This document shows, piece by piece, positions 8,170 to 19,047 of a stretch of 64,000 nt of DNA (position 1 is the stretch's first letter; each line of letters begins with the position of its first letter). The DNA is taken from the NCBI RefSeq assembly GCF_014649395.1, contig NZ_BMSY01000005.1, positions 186,001-250,000 on the forward strand, given 5' to 3'. The notes under the pieces were generated by a model, which did no database searches, was not told where the DNA came from, and saw only the letters and a list, made by a program, of their open reading frames with translations. The position numbers and the translations under genes were made by a program. The stretch is from Streptomyces aureoverticillatus (GTDB lineage: Bacteria; Actinomycetota; Actinomycetes; Streptomycetales; Streptomycetaceae).

Positions 8170-8181
8170 GTGAACGTTCAC
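8170..8181. promoter_or_regulatory. GTGAACGTTCAC palindrome in the regulator leader
   Basis: A perfect 12-base palindrome ends 14 bases before the GTG start of the HTH regulator and abuts its ribosome site (AGAAAGGAC). Its position suggests autoregulation. It lacks the 4-base spacer of an SOS box (GAAC-N4-GTTC), so LexA is unlikely. Confidence 0.45.
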
Positions 8182-8195
8182 AGAAAGGACCTGCG

Positions 8196-9155
8196 GTGCG
8201 GAACGCCTCTCCCCCCACGACGGCCCTCGCGGACGACTCCCCGGCCGACCTCGCCACCGCCCTGCGCACCGGCCCGTTCCACGTCGCCCTGCGCGCCGCG
8301 ATCGTCGCCCGGCGCCTGCCCCTGCAACGCGTACGCCATCATCTCGCACGCGCGGGCGTCCACGTCGGCGTGACCAGCCTCAGCTACTGGCAGCAGGGCG
8401 CGCGGCGCCCCCAGCGCGCCGAGTCGCTGCGTGCCGTACGCGCCCTGGAAGAAATCCTGCAACTGCCGGAGGAATCCCTCATCCGGCTGCTCGCCCAGGC
8501 CCACGAGCGCACCGAGACGGAGCGGCCCGCCGCCCGTTCGTACCGCTCCCTGGTGGAGGCCTCCGACGTCCTGCAGTCCCTGATCGCCGACCTGGGGTCC
8601 CCGCTCGACGGCGGCCTGCACACCATCGGCCACCACGAGCGGATACGCATCGGCCCGCACCGCGAACTCCTCGGACGCGACTCCCAGCACGTCGTGCGCG
8701 CCCACACGGACGGCATCGACCGCTACTTGGCCATCCACCACGGGGACCCCGGCTGCGCCCCGGAGCGCATGGAGGTGCGGGCCCTGGAGAACTGCCGCAC
8801 CGGGCGCGTGCGCTGGCACCACGACACCGGTGTGCTGGTCGCGGAGCTGCTCTTCGACGCCCGGCTGCGCGCGGGCGACACCCATCTGTTCTGCTACGGC
8901 TTCGAGGACGGCACGGCCGGGGTGAGCGCCGAGTACGTACGCGGGTTCAGTTTCACCGGCGGCCAGTACGCGCTCCAGGTCCGCTTCGCCGAGGACGCCC
9001 TTCCGGTGCGCTGCCACCGGTTCACCCAGCGCTCGGCGGCCGCGCCGCGCCTCGGCCGCCAGGAGCTGACGCTCAGCGGCAGCCACCGCTCGGTGCACCT
9101 GGTGGAGCCGCAGGTGCGGGCCGGGCTCATCGGCATCGCGTGGGACTGGGAGTGA
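8196..9155 (+). CDS. HTH regulator divergent from the secreted protease
   Basis: The 319-residue protein has an XRE-like DNA-binding region at about 25-90 (RLPLQRVRHHLARAGVHVGVTSLSYWQQGARRPQ), preceded by a short disordered segment. The C-terminal 200 residues are beta-rich and of no family I can name. The GTG start is supported by an AAAGGAC ribosome site 6-12 bases upstream. Its gene is divergent from the cysteine protease and two palindromes lie between them, so control of the protease unit is the simplest inference. An alternative is a global developmental regulator. Nothing in the sequence shows the signal it senses. Confidence 0.8.
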   Translation: MRNASPPTTALADDSPADLATALRTGPFHVALRAAIVARRLPLQRVRHHLARAGVHVGVTSLSYWQQGARRPQRAESLRAVRALEEILQLPEESLIRLLAQAHERTETERPAARSYRSLVEASDVLQSLIADLGSPLDGGLHTIGHHERIRIGPHRELLGRDSQHVVRAHTDGIDRYLAIHHGDPGCAPERMEVRALENCRTGRVRWHHDTGVLVAELLFDARLRAGDTHLFCYGFEDGTAGVSAEYVRGFSFTGGQYALQVRFAEDALPVRCHRFTQRSAAAPRLGRQELTLSGSHRSVHLVEPQVRAGLIGIAWDWE

Positions 9156-9211
9156 ACCGGCGGACCCGGGGGTGAACCGGCGGGCCCGGGGGTGAACCGG
9201 CGGGCCCGGGG
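9152..9211 (+). repeat. Three 20-bp tandem repeats at the regulator stop codon
   Basis: GTGAACCGGCGGRCCCGGGG is repeated at 9152, 9172 and 9192, and a degenerate fourth copy follows. The first unit contains the TGA stop of the regulator. The unit is not a multiple of three. Each unit holds a CGGGCCCGG-type palindrome, so the array could fold and end transcription between the converging genes. Confidence 0.8.
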
Positions 9212-9248
9212 TGCACCGGGTGGGCCGGGAGTGAGTCGGCCTCGCCGG

Positions 9249-9671
9249 TCAGGCGGCGCCCGGGCCCGCCACGATCTTGCCGCCCGCCACCTTCACCGGC
9301 AGCTCCTCCAGCGGTGTCACGGCCGGCTCGCGCAGCACCTTGCCGTTCCTCGCGTCGAACTGACTCCCGTGGCACTGGCAGGTCAGCCTGCTGCCCTGGA
9401 GCTTCTCGATGGGGCACTGCGCGTGCGTGCAGATGCTGCTGAACGCCTTGTACTCGTCGTCGGCGACCCGGCTGACCACCACGTGCTCGTCGGTGTAGAG
9501 CTTCGATCCGCCCACCGGCACCTCGTCGGCCGCGCCCAGGTCCACCGGCTTCGTCGGCGCCGAACGGTTGCCGCCGTCGCCCGACGTACAGGCGGTGAGC
9601 CCGAGCCCGGCGGCCGGGACGAGTGCGGCCGCGCGCAGCACGGTACGGCGGGCGGGGGACGTGCCGGACAT
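9249..9671 (-). CDS. Rieske [2Fe-2S] protein, TAT-exported lipoprotein
   Basis: This is a small exported iron-sulfur electron carrier. The ATG at 9669-9671 is chosen because GGAGA lies just upstream. The alternative start six codons earlier is a TTG with no ribosome site. The N-terminus has a twin-arginine signal (ARRTVLRAAALVPAAG) followed by a lipobox-like LTAC, so the folded protein is probably lipid-anchored outside the membrane. The Rieske cluster ligands are clear as CTHAQC and CQCHGSQF (CxHx2C and CxxH boxes, about residues 81-104). No oxidase or oxygenase partner is adjacent, so the redox partner is unknown. The product has 140 residues. Confidence 0.92.
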   Translation of the reverse strand: MSGTSPARRTVLRAAALVPAAGLGLTACTSGDGGNRSAPTKPVDLGAADEVPVGGSKLYTDEHVVVSRVADDEYKAFSSICTHAQCPIEKLQGSRLTCQCHGSQFDARNGKVLREPAVTPLEELPVKVAGGKIVAGPGAA

Positions 9672-9938
9672 GAAGTCTCCACAGGTCAAGAGGGTTCGGC
9701 GATGATCCGACCCTACCGGTGGGCGGATCGGTGACCGGGTGGGGCGCGGCTCCGTGACCGGGTGGGGCGCGGCGGTGCCCGAGTGCCGCCCGCTTCGGCC
9801 GCACCCGCCCGGTCAGGCTCTAGCCTGTGCGCAGGCGGCCGCCCGGAGCGCCGTCGGAGCGCGGGGCGAACGCGGGAGCCCGGGACGAACGCGGGAGCGT
9901 GGAGCCCGGAGCACGGGAACACCGGAAAGGAACCGGCA

Positions 9939-10931
9939 GTGATAGTCGTCGCAGGAGAGGCCCTCATCGACCTCGTTCCGCAGGACCCGGGCTCCTCCTC
10001 GCGTGGAGCCGCCCCGGTCTCGCGTGGAGCCGCCCCGGTCTCGGGTGGAACCGCCCCGGCGCTGCCCGCCCTCGCCCCGAGGCTCGGCGGCGGCCCGTAC
10101 AACACGGCGGTCGCCCTCGGCCGCCTCGGCTCCCCCACCGCCTTCTGCTCCCGGGTCTCGCTGGACGCGTTCGGCGAGGCGCTGCTCGCGGGACTGCGGG
10201 CCGCCGATGTCGACGTGTCGTACGTCCAGCGGGGCGCCGAGCCGACGACGCTGGCCGTCGCCTCGATCGGCGCGGACGGCTCGGCCGGCTACTCCTTCTA
10301 CGTCGACGGCACCGCCGACCGCCTCTTCGCCGTGCCGCGCCGGATCCCGGACGGCGTACGGGCGCTGTCCTTCGGGACCTGCTCCCTCGCCCTGGAGCCG
10401 GGCGCGAGCGCGTACGAGGAACTCATGCGACGCGAGGCGGCGCGCGGCGTCTTCACCGCTCTCGACCCCAACATCCGCTCCGTCCTCATCCCCGACGCCG
10501 ACGCCTACCGCGCCCGGTTCAAGAGCTGGCTGCCGTCGGTGGCGCTGCTGAAGGTGTCCGAGGAGGACGCGCGCTGGCTGGGCGGTACGCCCGAGGAGTG
10601 GCTGGCGTCGGGGCCCGCGGCCGTGGTGGTGACGCGGGGCGGCGACGGCCTGTCCGTCTTCACGCGCGACGGCGGCGAGGTCGCCGTGCCGGGCGTCCCG
10701 GTCGACGTCGTGGACACGATCGGCGCGGGCGACACGGTCAACGCGGCACTGCTGCACGGCCTCGCCGCACGGGACGCCCTGTCGGCGGACGCGGTGGCGG
10801 CCCTCGGCGGCGACGCCTGGGCAGAGGTGCTGCGGTTCGCGGCGCGCGCGGCGGCGATCACCTGCTCGCGCGCGGGGGCGGAACCGCCGTACGCACGGGA
10901 GTTGGGCGAGGACAGCGGGATCGGCGGCTAA
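9939..10931 (+). CDS. PfkB-family carbohydrate kinase, fructokinase-like
   Basis: The 330-residue ribokinase-family enzyme should phosphorylate a small sugar with ATP. The GTG at 9939 follows GGAAAGGAACC and begins directly with the conserved VVAGEALIDLV. LGGGPYNTAVALGRLG is the first PfkB signature (about 45-60) and DTIGAGDTVNAALL, with the catalytic aspartate, is the second (about 258-271). An insert at about residues 20-42 is coded by three 21-bp repeats (SRGAAPV-type) and is absent from typical fructokinases. The exact sugar cannot be read from the sequence. The stop overlaps the end of the convergent MmyB-like regulator by 4 bases. Confidence 0.88.
   Translation: MIVVAGEALIDLVPQDPGSSSRGAAPVSRGAAPVSGGTAPALPALAPRLGGGPYNTAVALGRLGSPTAFCSRVSLDAFGEALLAGLRAADVDVSYVQRGAEPTTLAVASIGADGSAGYSFYVDGTADRLFAVPRRIPDGVRALSFGTCSLALEPGASAYEELMRREAARGVFTALDPNIRSVLIPDADAYRARFKSWLPSVALLKVSEEDARWLGGTPEEWLASGPAAVVVTRGGDGLSVFTRDGGEVAVPGVPVDVVDTIGAGDTVNAALLHGLAARDALSADAVAALGGDAWAEVLRFAARAAAITCSRAGAEPPYARELGEDSGIGG
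9999..10061 (+). repeat. Three 21-bp in-frame repeats in the sugar kinase
   Basis: Units of TCGCGTGGAGCCGCCCCGGT(C) start at 9999 and 10020, with a diverged third copy at 10041. They add seven residues each just after the first beta strand of the kinase, a position that is normally a short loop. Confidence 0.85.
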
Positions 10932-11788
10932 CCGCTCACCGCGCGCAGGCCGCCCGGCTGGCGCCCGTTCAACCGGTCGAGCGCGGCCGAGGTGGCTTCG
11001 TCGGCCGGGAGGTGCACCAGGAGCCGCTGGCCGTCGACGTCCGGCAGGGCGAGCGACTCGTACGACAGCCGCAGCCCGCCGACCTCCGGATGGACCAGGC
11101 TCAGCACACCGCTGCGGCGCGGCACACCGGGGACGCCCTCGATCCGGTCGGCGAACGGCGCCCCGGCGAGGACCCTCAACTCGTCGACGAACTGCACCAC
11201 ATGGGGATCGGTCATCGGCGATTCGCTTCTCAGGTGCGCGATCTGCTCGTCGGCGACGCGGTCCCACTCGGTGAAGGCGGTGCGGGCCCGCTCGTCGGTG
11301 AAGACGAAGCGCAGAAAGTTGGGCCGGTCGCCGTCGAGCAGGCCGAGAGGGTGGACGATCCGCTCGTACCCCGTCGTGTACGTGAGGACGTCACCGAGCC
11401 GGTTGAGCAGCACGGCCGGGGTGGGTTCGAGGCGGTCGACCAGGGCCCGCACGGTGGGCCGGACGGACAGGGCGGGCGGCGGGGCCGCGGAACAGCAGGG
11501 GTCGTCGGCGCCGTTGACCGCCTTCTCCAGGCGGCGCAGGTGGAGGCGCTCCTCCATGGTCAGCCTCAGTACGTCGGCGAGCGAACCGAGCACGGACGGC
11601 GAGGGGTTGCGGTCGCGGCCCTGCTCAAGGCGGGTCAGATACTCGACGCTGATGCCGGCGAGGGTGGCGACTTCGGAGCGGCGCAGACCCGGGGTGCGGC
11701 GGCGCGGGCCGCTGGGCAGGCCCACCTCGGTGGGGGTGACGGCCTCGCGGCGGGCACGGAGGAAGGCTCCCAGCTCGTTGTCGCTCAC
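10928..11788 (-). CDS. MmyB-like XRE-family transcriptional regulator
   Basis: The 286-residue regulator belongs to the HTH-plus-MmyB group common in actinobacteria. The DNA-binding part is at about 5-85, including the typical RRTPGLRRSEVATLAGISVEYLTRLEQGRDRNPSPSV region split across residues 30-65. The C-terminal ligand-binding domain resembles a PAS fold (about 105-270, with WDRVADEQIAHLR and LVHPEVGGLRLSYE). Members usually control a divergent metabolic gene. Here that is the YceI-family gene across 113 bp, with an imperfect inverted repeat between them. The ligand is unknown. Some homologues bind fatty acids. Confidence 0.9.
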   Translation of the reverse strand: MSDNELGAFLRARREAVTPTEVGLPSGPRRRTPGLRRSEVATLAGISVEYLTRLEQGRDRNPSPSVLGSLADVLRLTMEERLHLRRLEKAVNGADDPCCSAAPPPALSVRPTVRALVDRLEPTPAVLLNRLGDVLTYTTGYERIVHPLGLLDGDRPNFLRFVFTDERARTAFTEWDRVADEQIAHLRSESPMTDPHVVQFVDELRVLAGAPFADRIEGVPGVPRRSGVLSLVHPEVGGLRLSYESLALPDVDGQRLLVHLPADEATSAALDRLNGRQPGGLRAVSG

Positions 11789-11828
11789 CGTTCGAACGTA
11801 TCAGGGCGGCCCCGTGGCCGACCGCTCC

Positions 11829-11851
11829 TGATGGTGGCCCTGCCACTACCA
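11829..11851. promoter_or_regulatory. Candidate operator between the MmyB regulator and yceI
   Basis: TGATGGTGGC-CCT-GCCACTACCA forms an inverted repeat with 8 of 10 arm positions paired, centred in the 113-bp divergent gap. It is the only clear dyad there and is the best candidate site for the adjacent regulator. Confidence 0.5.
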
Positions 11852-11901
11852 GTCTCCGCCCGGCCTTCCTCGCGCCTTCACCCCGCCCCAGAGTGGACGG
11901 C

Positions 11902-12474
11902 ATGAGCTTCGAGACCAACACCGCCCAGACCACTGACGCCGCCACCACCCTGCCTCTTCCGGCGGGCCGCTGGGCGCTCGACCCGCTGCACTCCGCCGTG
12001 AACTTCACCATCCGCCACCTGGGCATCTCCAAGGTGCGGGGCCGCTTCACGCAGTTCGACGCGGAGCTGGTGGTGGGCGAGACCCTGGACGGCACCGCGG
12101 TGAACGCCACGATCGCGCTCGCCTCGATCGACACCGGCAACCCGGACCGCGACGCGCACGTCCGCGCCTCCGACCTGCTCGACGTGGAGAAGCGTCCGAC
12201 GATGGCGTTCCGCTCCACCGGGATCACCGGCGCCGGTGAGGAGTGGACGATGGCGGGCGACCTGACCATCGGCGACGTCACCCGTCCTGTGACGCTCGCC
12301 GTGGAGTTCGGCGGCCTCGGCGAGTTCGGCGACACTCGGCACGCGGGCTTCGAGGCGACGGGCGAGATCCGCCGCAGCGAGTACGGCCTGACGTTCGCCC
12401 CCGGCATGCTCGGCGAGGTCGTGAAGATCCAGCTCGACATGCAGTTCCTGGAGCCGGGGAAGGACGGGGCGTAG
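11902..12474 (+). CDS. YceI-family lipocalin-like protein
   Basis: YceI proteins are beta-barrels that bind long isoprenoid or fatty-acyl chains. This 190-residue copy has no signal peptide, so it should be cytoplasmic, unlike the periplasmic E. coli protein. Family features are AGRWALDPLHSAVNFTIRHLGISKVRGRF (about 17-45), the repeated strand pattern with DRDAHVRASDLLD, and GDLTIGDVTRPVTLAVEF. The ATG at 11902 is preferred over a GTG three codons upstream. It is divergent from the MmyB-like regulator and probably under its control. Confidence 0.92.
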   Translation: MSFETNTAQTTDAATTLPLPAGRWALDPLHSAVNFTIRHLGISKVRGRFTQFDAELVVGETLDGTAVNATIALASIDTGNPDRDAHVRASDLLDVEKRPTMAFRSTGITGAGEEWTMAGDLTIGDVTRPVTLAVEFGGLGEFGDTRHAGFEATGEIRRSEYGLTFAPGMLGEVVKIQLDMQFLEPGKDGA

Positions 12475-12527
12475 GCGTCGACACGGGGCCCGGTGCGGGG
12501 CCCGGTGCGGTACCGCGGCCCCGTAGG

Positions 12528-12600
12528 GGGCGCGGGGCTGTATCGATCTGCGGCTCCGCCGCGGGGCGCCACCAGCCCCACCGACCCGCAGGGTCATCAC
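12528..12600. repeat. Intergenic hairpin region between yceI and the hydratase
   Basis: The 145-bp gap between these convergent genes holds duplicated GGGGCCCGGTGC units near 12486-12510 and a hairpin GCGGC-TCC-GCCGC at 12550-12562. The flanking text (GGGGCTGTATCGATCTGCGG) has the look of a dispersed streptomycete intergenic repeat. It probably serves as a two-way terminator. That role and the dispersal are inferences. Confidence 0.45.
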
Positions 12601-12619
12601 CGCACATCCCGCGAGGCGC

Positions 12620-13465
12620 CTAGCTCTCGCCGAAGGCGCCGTGCCGTCCCGCCCCCGCGGCGAACCGCGCGGCGCCTTCGGCCGCTTCGCCGAGCGCGTG
12701 CAGACCGTGCCTCAACTCGCCCGCGAGCGCCTGCTGTTCGGGCAGACCGTGCTGTTCGCGCGCGGAGAGCCGGTCGTGCCGCAGGCAGGTCTGCGGGAAC
12801 GCGGCGATCTCGGCGGCCAGCTGCTCGGCCGCCGCGCGGGCACTCCCCTTCGGTACGACGCGATTGACCAGGCCCATGCCCAGCGCCTCCGGGGCGTCGA
12901 CCGGACGGCCGGTGAGGATCAGGTCCATGGCCCGCCCCTCCCCGACGATCCGGGGCAGCCGCACCGTCCCGCCGTCGATGAGCGGCACGCCCCAGCGACG
13001 GCAGAACACACCGAACACGGCGTCCTCCTCGGCGACCCGCAGATCGCACCAGAGCGCGAGCTCCAGGCCGCCCGCGACGGCGTGACCGGAGACCGCCGCG
13101 ATGACGGGCTTGGACAGGCTCATCCGGGTGGGCCCCATCGGCCCGTCGTGCGCACCGTCCCCGGGGTTCACGCCGTTCTCACCGGTCCCGCCGGTCCCGC
13201 CAGTCCCGCCGTTCACTTCTGTGATCGCGTTGCCGTCCGGGGTTCCCATCGCCTTGAGGTCGGCGCCCGCGCAGAATGTGCCGCCCTCGCCCCAGAGAAC
13301 GGCGACCGACGCCTCCGGGTCGGCGTCGAAGGCGCGGAACGCGTCGGCGAGGGCGCGGGCGGTGGGCCCGTCGACGGCGTTGCGCACGTGCGGGCGGGAC
13401 AGGACGACGGTGGTGACGGGTCCCTGGCGTTCGGTCCGCACGGGCACGTCGGCTGCTGCGGGCAT
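12620..13465 (-). CDS. Enoyl-CoA hydratase/isomerase family protein
   Basis: This crotonase-fold enzyme acts on an acyl-CoA. The 281-residue product starts at the ATG 13463-13465, preceded by AAGGAGAC. Oxyanion-hole segments are GTFCAGADLKAMG (about 60-72) and AVSGHAVAGGLELALWCDLRVAEEDAVFG (about 115-143). The usual CoA-binding CAGADLK motif is intact. The catalytic glutamates of true hydratases cannot be confirmed from the sequence, so the exact reaction is open. An insert of about 20 residues (GGTGGTGGTGENG type) is coded by 9-bp repeats near 13183-13212. Confidence 0.88.
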   Translation of the reverse strand: MPAAADVPVRTERQGPVTTVVLSRPHVRNAVDGPTARALADAFRAFDADPEASVAVLWGEGGTFCAGADLKAMGTPDGNAITEVNGGTGGTGGTGENGVNPGDGAHDGPMGPTRMSLSKPVIAAVSGHAVAGGLELALWCDLRVAEEDAVFGVFCRRWGVPLIDGGTVRLPRIVGEGRAMDLILTGRPVDAPEALGMGLVNRVVPKGSARAAAEQLAAEIAAFPQTCLRHDRLSAREQHGLPEQQALAGELRHGLHALGEAAEGAARFAAGAGRHGAFGES

Positions 13466-13550
13466 GGCGTACGTCTCCTTGGTCGCCGGACGTCGTCTTG
13501 GTCGTACGTACCACCACCCGATCACGTCGGCGTACTCCTCAACAAGCCGA

Positions 13551-13583
13551 CAGCGCGCCGCCCTTGGCACGGGCGGCGCGCTG
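13551..13583 (-). terminator. Terminator after uvrA
   Basis: A perfect 13-bp stem (CAGCGCGCCGCCC and its complement) with a 7-base loop lies 24 bases beyond the uvrA stop on its strand and upstream of the hydratase gene. Confidence 0.82.
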
Positions 13584-13606
13584 CTGTGGCTGATCGGACG
13601 CCGCGC

Positions 13607-16690
<3,084 letters not shown>

Positions 16691-16745
16691 GCCGGTCCGC
16701 ACCTTTCTTGAGAGAAGTGACAGGGGCGGGGCCCCCGTCCTTCAC

Positions 16746-16768
16746 AGACTAGGGCGACCCACTGACAA
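16746..16768 (-). promoter_or_regulatory. uvrA RecA-independent DNA-damage promoter
   Basis: Read on the minus strand: TTGTCAGTG (16768-16760), 8-base spacer, TAGTCT (16751-16746). This is an exact match to the actinobacterial RecA-NDp consensus TTGTCRGTG-N8-TANNNT, which needs the PafBC activator. A start site about 7 bases on gives a leader of roughly 50 nt. Confidence 0.85.
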
Positions 16769-16917
16769 CGCCGGGCCGGATCTCTGGGTGGATGAATATG
16801 AAACCCGGACTACCAAGAGTGCCCGATGCCGCAGTCGAGCGTATAGCACGGGCATTCGATTTGCGGGGGTGGTCCACCGCCTTCACCCGAACGTGTGGCG
16901 CAGCTATCGTCGGGCCC

Positions 16918-17643
16918 ATGATTGATCATGTGCGCGACCTGGCGTCTGTACGTGACGCGACCGAACGGCTGCTCGCCGCAGCCGCCGCATTGGACAACGT
17001 TTCGATCGCCGGGCCGTCACGGCTGCCCGGCTGGACACGCGGGCACGTCCTCGCGCACGTCGCGCGGAACGCCGACGCTCTTGTGAATGTTCTGGCCGGG
17101 CGGCCCATGTACGTGAGCGCGGAGGCGCGGGACGCGGACATCGAGCGGGATGCGCCTCGGCCGGTGGACGCGCAGCTCACGGATCTGCGTGAGAGTGCGG
17201 CCCGCCTGGAGGCCCAGGCGGCGCTGCCCGCCGACTGGTCCCGCACCATCACGATGCGCAACGGCGTCACGGACTCGGCGTCGCGGGTGCCGTTCCGGCG
17301 GTGGATCGAGGTGGAGCTGCACCACGTGGATCTGGGGATCGGGTACGAGCTGGAGGACCTGCCGACGGAGTTCACACAGCGGGAGATCAACTTCCTCGCC
17401 GACCGCTTCCGGAACCACCCCGGACTGCCCGCGGTGGCCATCAGGCAGGACGACGGCCGGGTCATCGCCACGGGCTCCGTCGAGGGCGTTTCCCCCGACC
17501 AGTTCGAGCAGGGCCGGGAGCGCCCCGTCGACGTCACGGTCAGCGGCCGTCAGGCCGACCTGCTCGGCTGGCTCGCCGGCCGTCGCGACGGCTCCGCGCT
17601 GACCGTCGACGGCGGCCCCCTCCCCGCCCTCCCCCCGCTATAG
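16918..17643 (+). CDS. Maleylpyruvate isomerase-family mycothiol-dependent enzyme
   Basis: The 241-residue protein belongs to the DinB-like mycothiol-dependent maleylpyruvate isomerase family. The N-terminal four-helix bundle (about 1-160) carries the family metal ligands: a histidine in GHVLAHVARNADAL (about 42-52) and the RWIEVELHHVDLG segment (about 130-142). The C-terminal domain (about 165-235) is the MDMPI C-terminal SCP-like part. No gentisate pathway genes are adjacent, so the substrate is unknown. The ATG at 16918 lies 8 bases after a TATCGT -10 box, suggesting a leaderless transcript. It is divergent from uvrA. Confidence 0.87.
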   Translation: MIDHVRDLASVRDATERLLAAAAALDNVSIAGPSRLPGWTRGHVLAHVARNADALVNVLAGRPMYVSAEARDADIERDAPRPVDAQLTDLRESAARLEAQAALPADWSRTITMRNGVTDSASRVPFRRWIEVELHHVDLGIGYELEDLPTEFTQREINFLADRFRNHPGLPAVAIRQDDGRVIATGSVEGVSPDQFEQGRERPVDVTVSGRQADLLGWLAGRRDGSALTVDGGPLPALPPL

Positions 17644-17646
17644 GCT
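17641..17646 (+). promoter_or_regulatory. Leaderless -10 box of the MBL hydrolase gene
   Basis: TAGGCT overlaps the TAG stop of the preceding gene and is followed by 6 bases and the ATG at 17653. This TANNNT-N6-ATG spacing predicts transcription from the start codon itself. No ribosome site is seen. Confidence 0.45.
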
Positions 17647-17652
17647 GGCCGC

Positions 17653-18309
17653 ATGACGTACAGCGGAGCGGTGAAGGTCGGCGGACCCGCGGACGTGCAC
17701 GAGCTGCAGGACCTGATGATCTCGAAGGTCGCGGTCGGGCCGATGGACAACAACGCCTATGTGCTGCGCTGCCGGGCCACCGACGAGCAGCTCCTGATCG
17801 ACGCGGCGAACGAGCCCCGGACCCTGCTGCGGCTCATCGGTGACGACGGCATCACGGCCGTCGTCACCACCCACCAGCACGGCGACCACTGGCAGGCGCT
17901 GGAGGAGGTCGTCGCCGCGACGGGCGCGCGGACGTACGCGGGCCGGGAGGACGCCGAGGGCATCCCGGTGCCGACGGACGTCCTCGTCGACGACGGCGAC
18001 ACGATCGAATTCGGCCGGATCTCGCTCACGGCCCGGCACCTCGTGGGCCACACACCGGGCTCGATCGCCCTCGTGTACGACGACCCGCACGGCCACCCGC
18101 ACGTCTTCACCGGCGACTGTCTCTTCCCCGGGGGCGTCGGCAACACATGGAAGGACCCGGAGAGGTTCGGGAGCCTCATCGAGGACGTCGAGACGAAGAT
18201 CTTCGGCACGCTGCCGGACGAGACGTGGGTCTATCCCGGCCACGGCGGCGACACGACGCTCGGCGCGGAGCGCCCGCACCTGCCGGAGTGGCGCGAGCGC
18301 GGCTGGTGA
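17653..18309 (+). CDS. MBL-fold metallo-hydrolase, glyoxalase II-like
   Basis: The 218-residue metallo-beta-lactamase-fold enzyme has the metal motif THQHGDHW (about residues 73-80), a histidine in HTPGS (about 132) and FTGDCLFPGG (about 151-160), and a final PGHGGDTTLG histidine. The set fits a binuclear zinc thioester or lactone hydrolase of the glyoxalase II subgroup. Adjacent to a mycothiol-linked gene 9 bases upstream, it could hydrolyse mycothiol thioesters, which is an inference from context. A hairpin follows the stop. Confidence 0.88.
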   Translation: MTYSGAVKVGGPADVHELQDLMISKVAVGPMDNNAYVLRCRATDEQLLIDAANEPRTLLRLIGDDGITAVVTTHQHGDHWQALEEVVAATGARTYAGREDAEGIPVPTDVLVDDGDTIEFGRISLTARHLVGHTPGSIALVYDDPHGHPHVFTGDCLFPGGVGNTWKDPERFGSLIEDVETKIFGTLPDETWVYPGHGGDTTLGAERPHLPEWRERGW

Positions 18310-18333
18310 CCCCGCTGGTGGTGCGGGCCCACC

Positions 18334-18354
18334 GGACAGGCCCAGGGCGTGTCC
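18334..18354. terminator. Hairpin between the converging MBL hydrolase and aroQ genes
   Basis: GGACAGGCCC-A-GGGCGTGTCC pairs at 9 of 10 positions. It lies 25 bases after the hydrolase stop and touches the aroQ stop at 18354, so it may end both transcripts. Confidence 0.6.
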
Positions 18355-18815
18355 TAGCCCCGCGCCACCAGCGCCGCCACCCGCTCCACCGCGAACACGT
18401 ACCCCTGAACACCGCACCCCGCGATGACGCCGTCGGCGCGCTGCGAGACGTACGAGTGGTGCCGGAACGCCTCGCGCTGGTGGATGTTGGAGATGTGGAC
18501 CTCCACGACGGGCAGCCCGTCGCAGGTGTTGAGCGCGTCCAGGATCGCGACCGAAGTGTGCGAGTACGCCGCCGGGTTGATGACGATGCCCACGTGCTGC
18601 TCGCGCGCCTCCTGGATCCAGTCCACCAGCTCGCCCTCGTGGTTGGACTGCCGCAGGTCCACCGTCCCGCCGTGCGCGGCGGCCGCCTTGGCGCACATCG
18701 CCTCGACGTCGGCGAGCGTGTCGGTGCCGTAGATCTCCGGCTGGCGCTTGCCCAGGAGGTTCAGGTTGGGCCCGTTGAGGACCATGATCGGGGCGGTGGC
18801 GAGAGTGTGGGGCAC
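18354..18815 (-). CDS. aroQ: Type II 3-dehydroquinate dehydratase
   Basis: AroQ removes water from 3-dehydroquinate to give 3-dehydroshikimate, the third step of aromatic biosynthesis, and also serves quinate breakdown. The 153-residue length fits type II enzymes, which form dodecamers. Signature pieces are NGPNLNLLGKRQPEIYG (about 14-30, with the catalytic tyrosine), NPAAYSHTSVA (about 80-90) and VEVHISNIHQREAFRHHS (about 104-121, with the catalytic histidine). It is divergent from a shikimate-type transporter across 232 bp, which links uptake and use of hydroaromatic acids. Confidence 0.95.
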   Translation of the reverse strand: MPHTLATAPIMVLNGPNLNLLGKRQPEIYGTDTLADVEAMCAKAAAAHGGTVDLRQSNHEGELVDWIQEAREQHVGIVINPAAYSHTSVAILDALNTCDGLPVVEVHISNIHQREAFRHHSYVSQRADGVIAGCGVQGYVFAVERVAALVARG

Positions 18816-18926
18816 AGGGACCTCCGTGCGTCGGGCTGCTGCTCAAGACGGTCTATCACGGTGCGGGCGCGATGATCCGGGCCGTACGCCGCCGGGCATG
18901 ACGCCGACCGGTCGCCCGCACCGCTC

Positions 18927-18944
18927 GCTCACGCGCGCGTGAGC
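18927..18944. promoter_or_regulatory. 18-bp perfect palindrome between aroQ and the transporter
   Basis: GCTCACGCGCGCGTGAGC is self-complementary over 18 bases and lies in the divergent gap between aroQ (start 18815) and the MHS transporter (start 19048). It is a good operator candidate for joint control. The regulator is not encoded nearby. Confidence 0.5.
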
Positions 18945-19047
18945 ACGCCAACACCCGCCGACGGGGCGCACCGCCGTCTGCTGCGACGCGCCCTCGGCCC
19001 TCTGCGCGCCCCCGTAACCGCCTGTCACGCCGGGTAGTTGACGCACC

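Noticed and set aside
8170..8181. LexA site at GTGAACGTTCAC
   Set aside because: The SOS box needs four bases between GAAC and GTTC. Here they touch.
16880..16905. CGAACGTGTGGCG upstream of the isomerase and uvrA as an SOS box
   Set aside because: Only one half fits GAAC-N4-GTTC. The second half is GGCG. The RecA-NDp promoter explains uvrA control better.
18344..18354. AGGGCGTGTCC, identical to the end of the 224-bp element, beside aroQ
   Set aside because: The 11 bases form the right arm of a local hairpin with GGACAGGCCC. No second element end is found nearby, so a solo element end is not needed to explain it.
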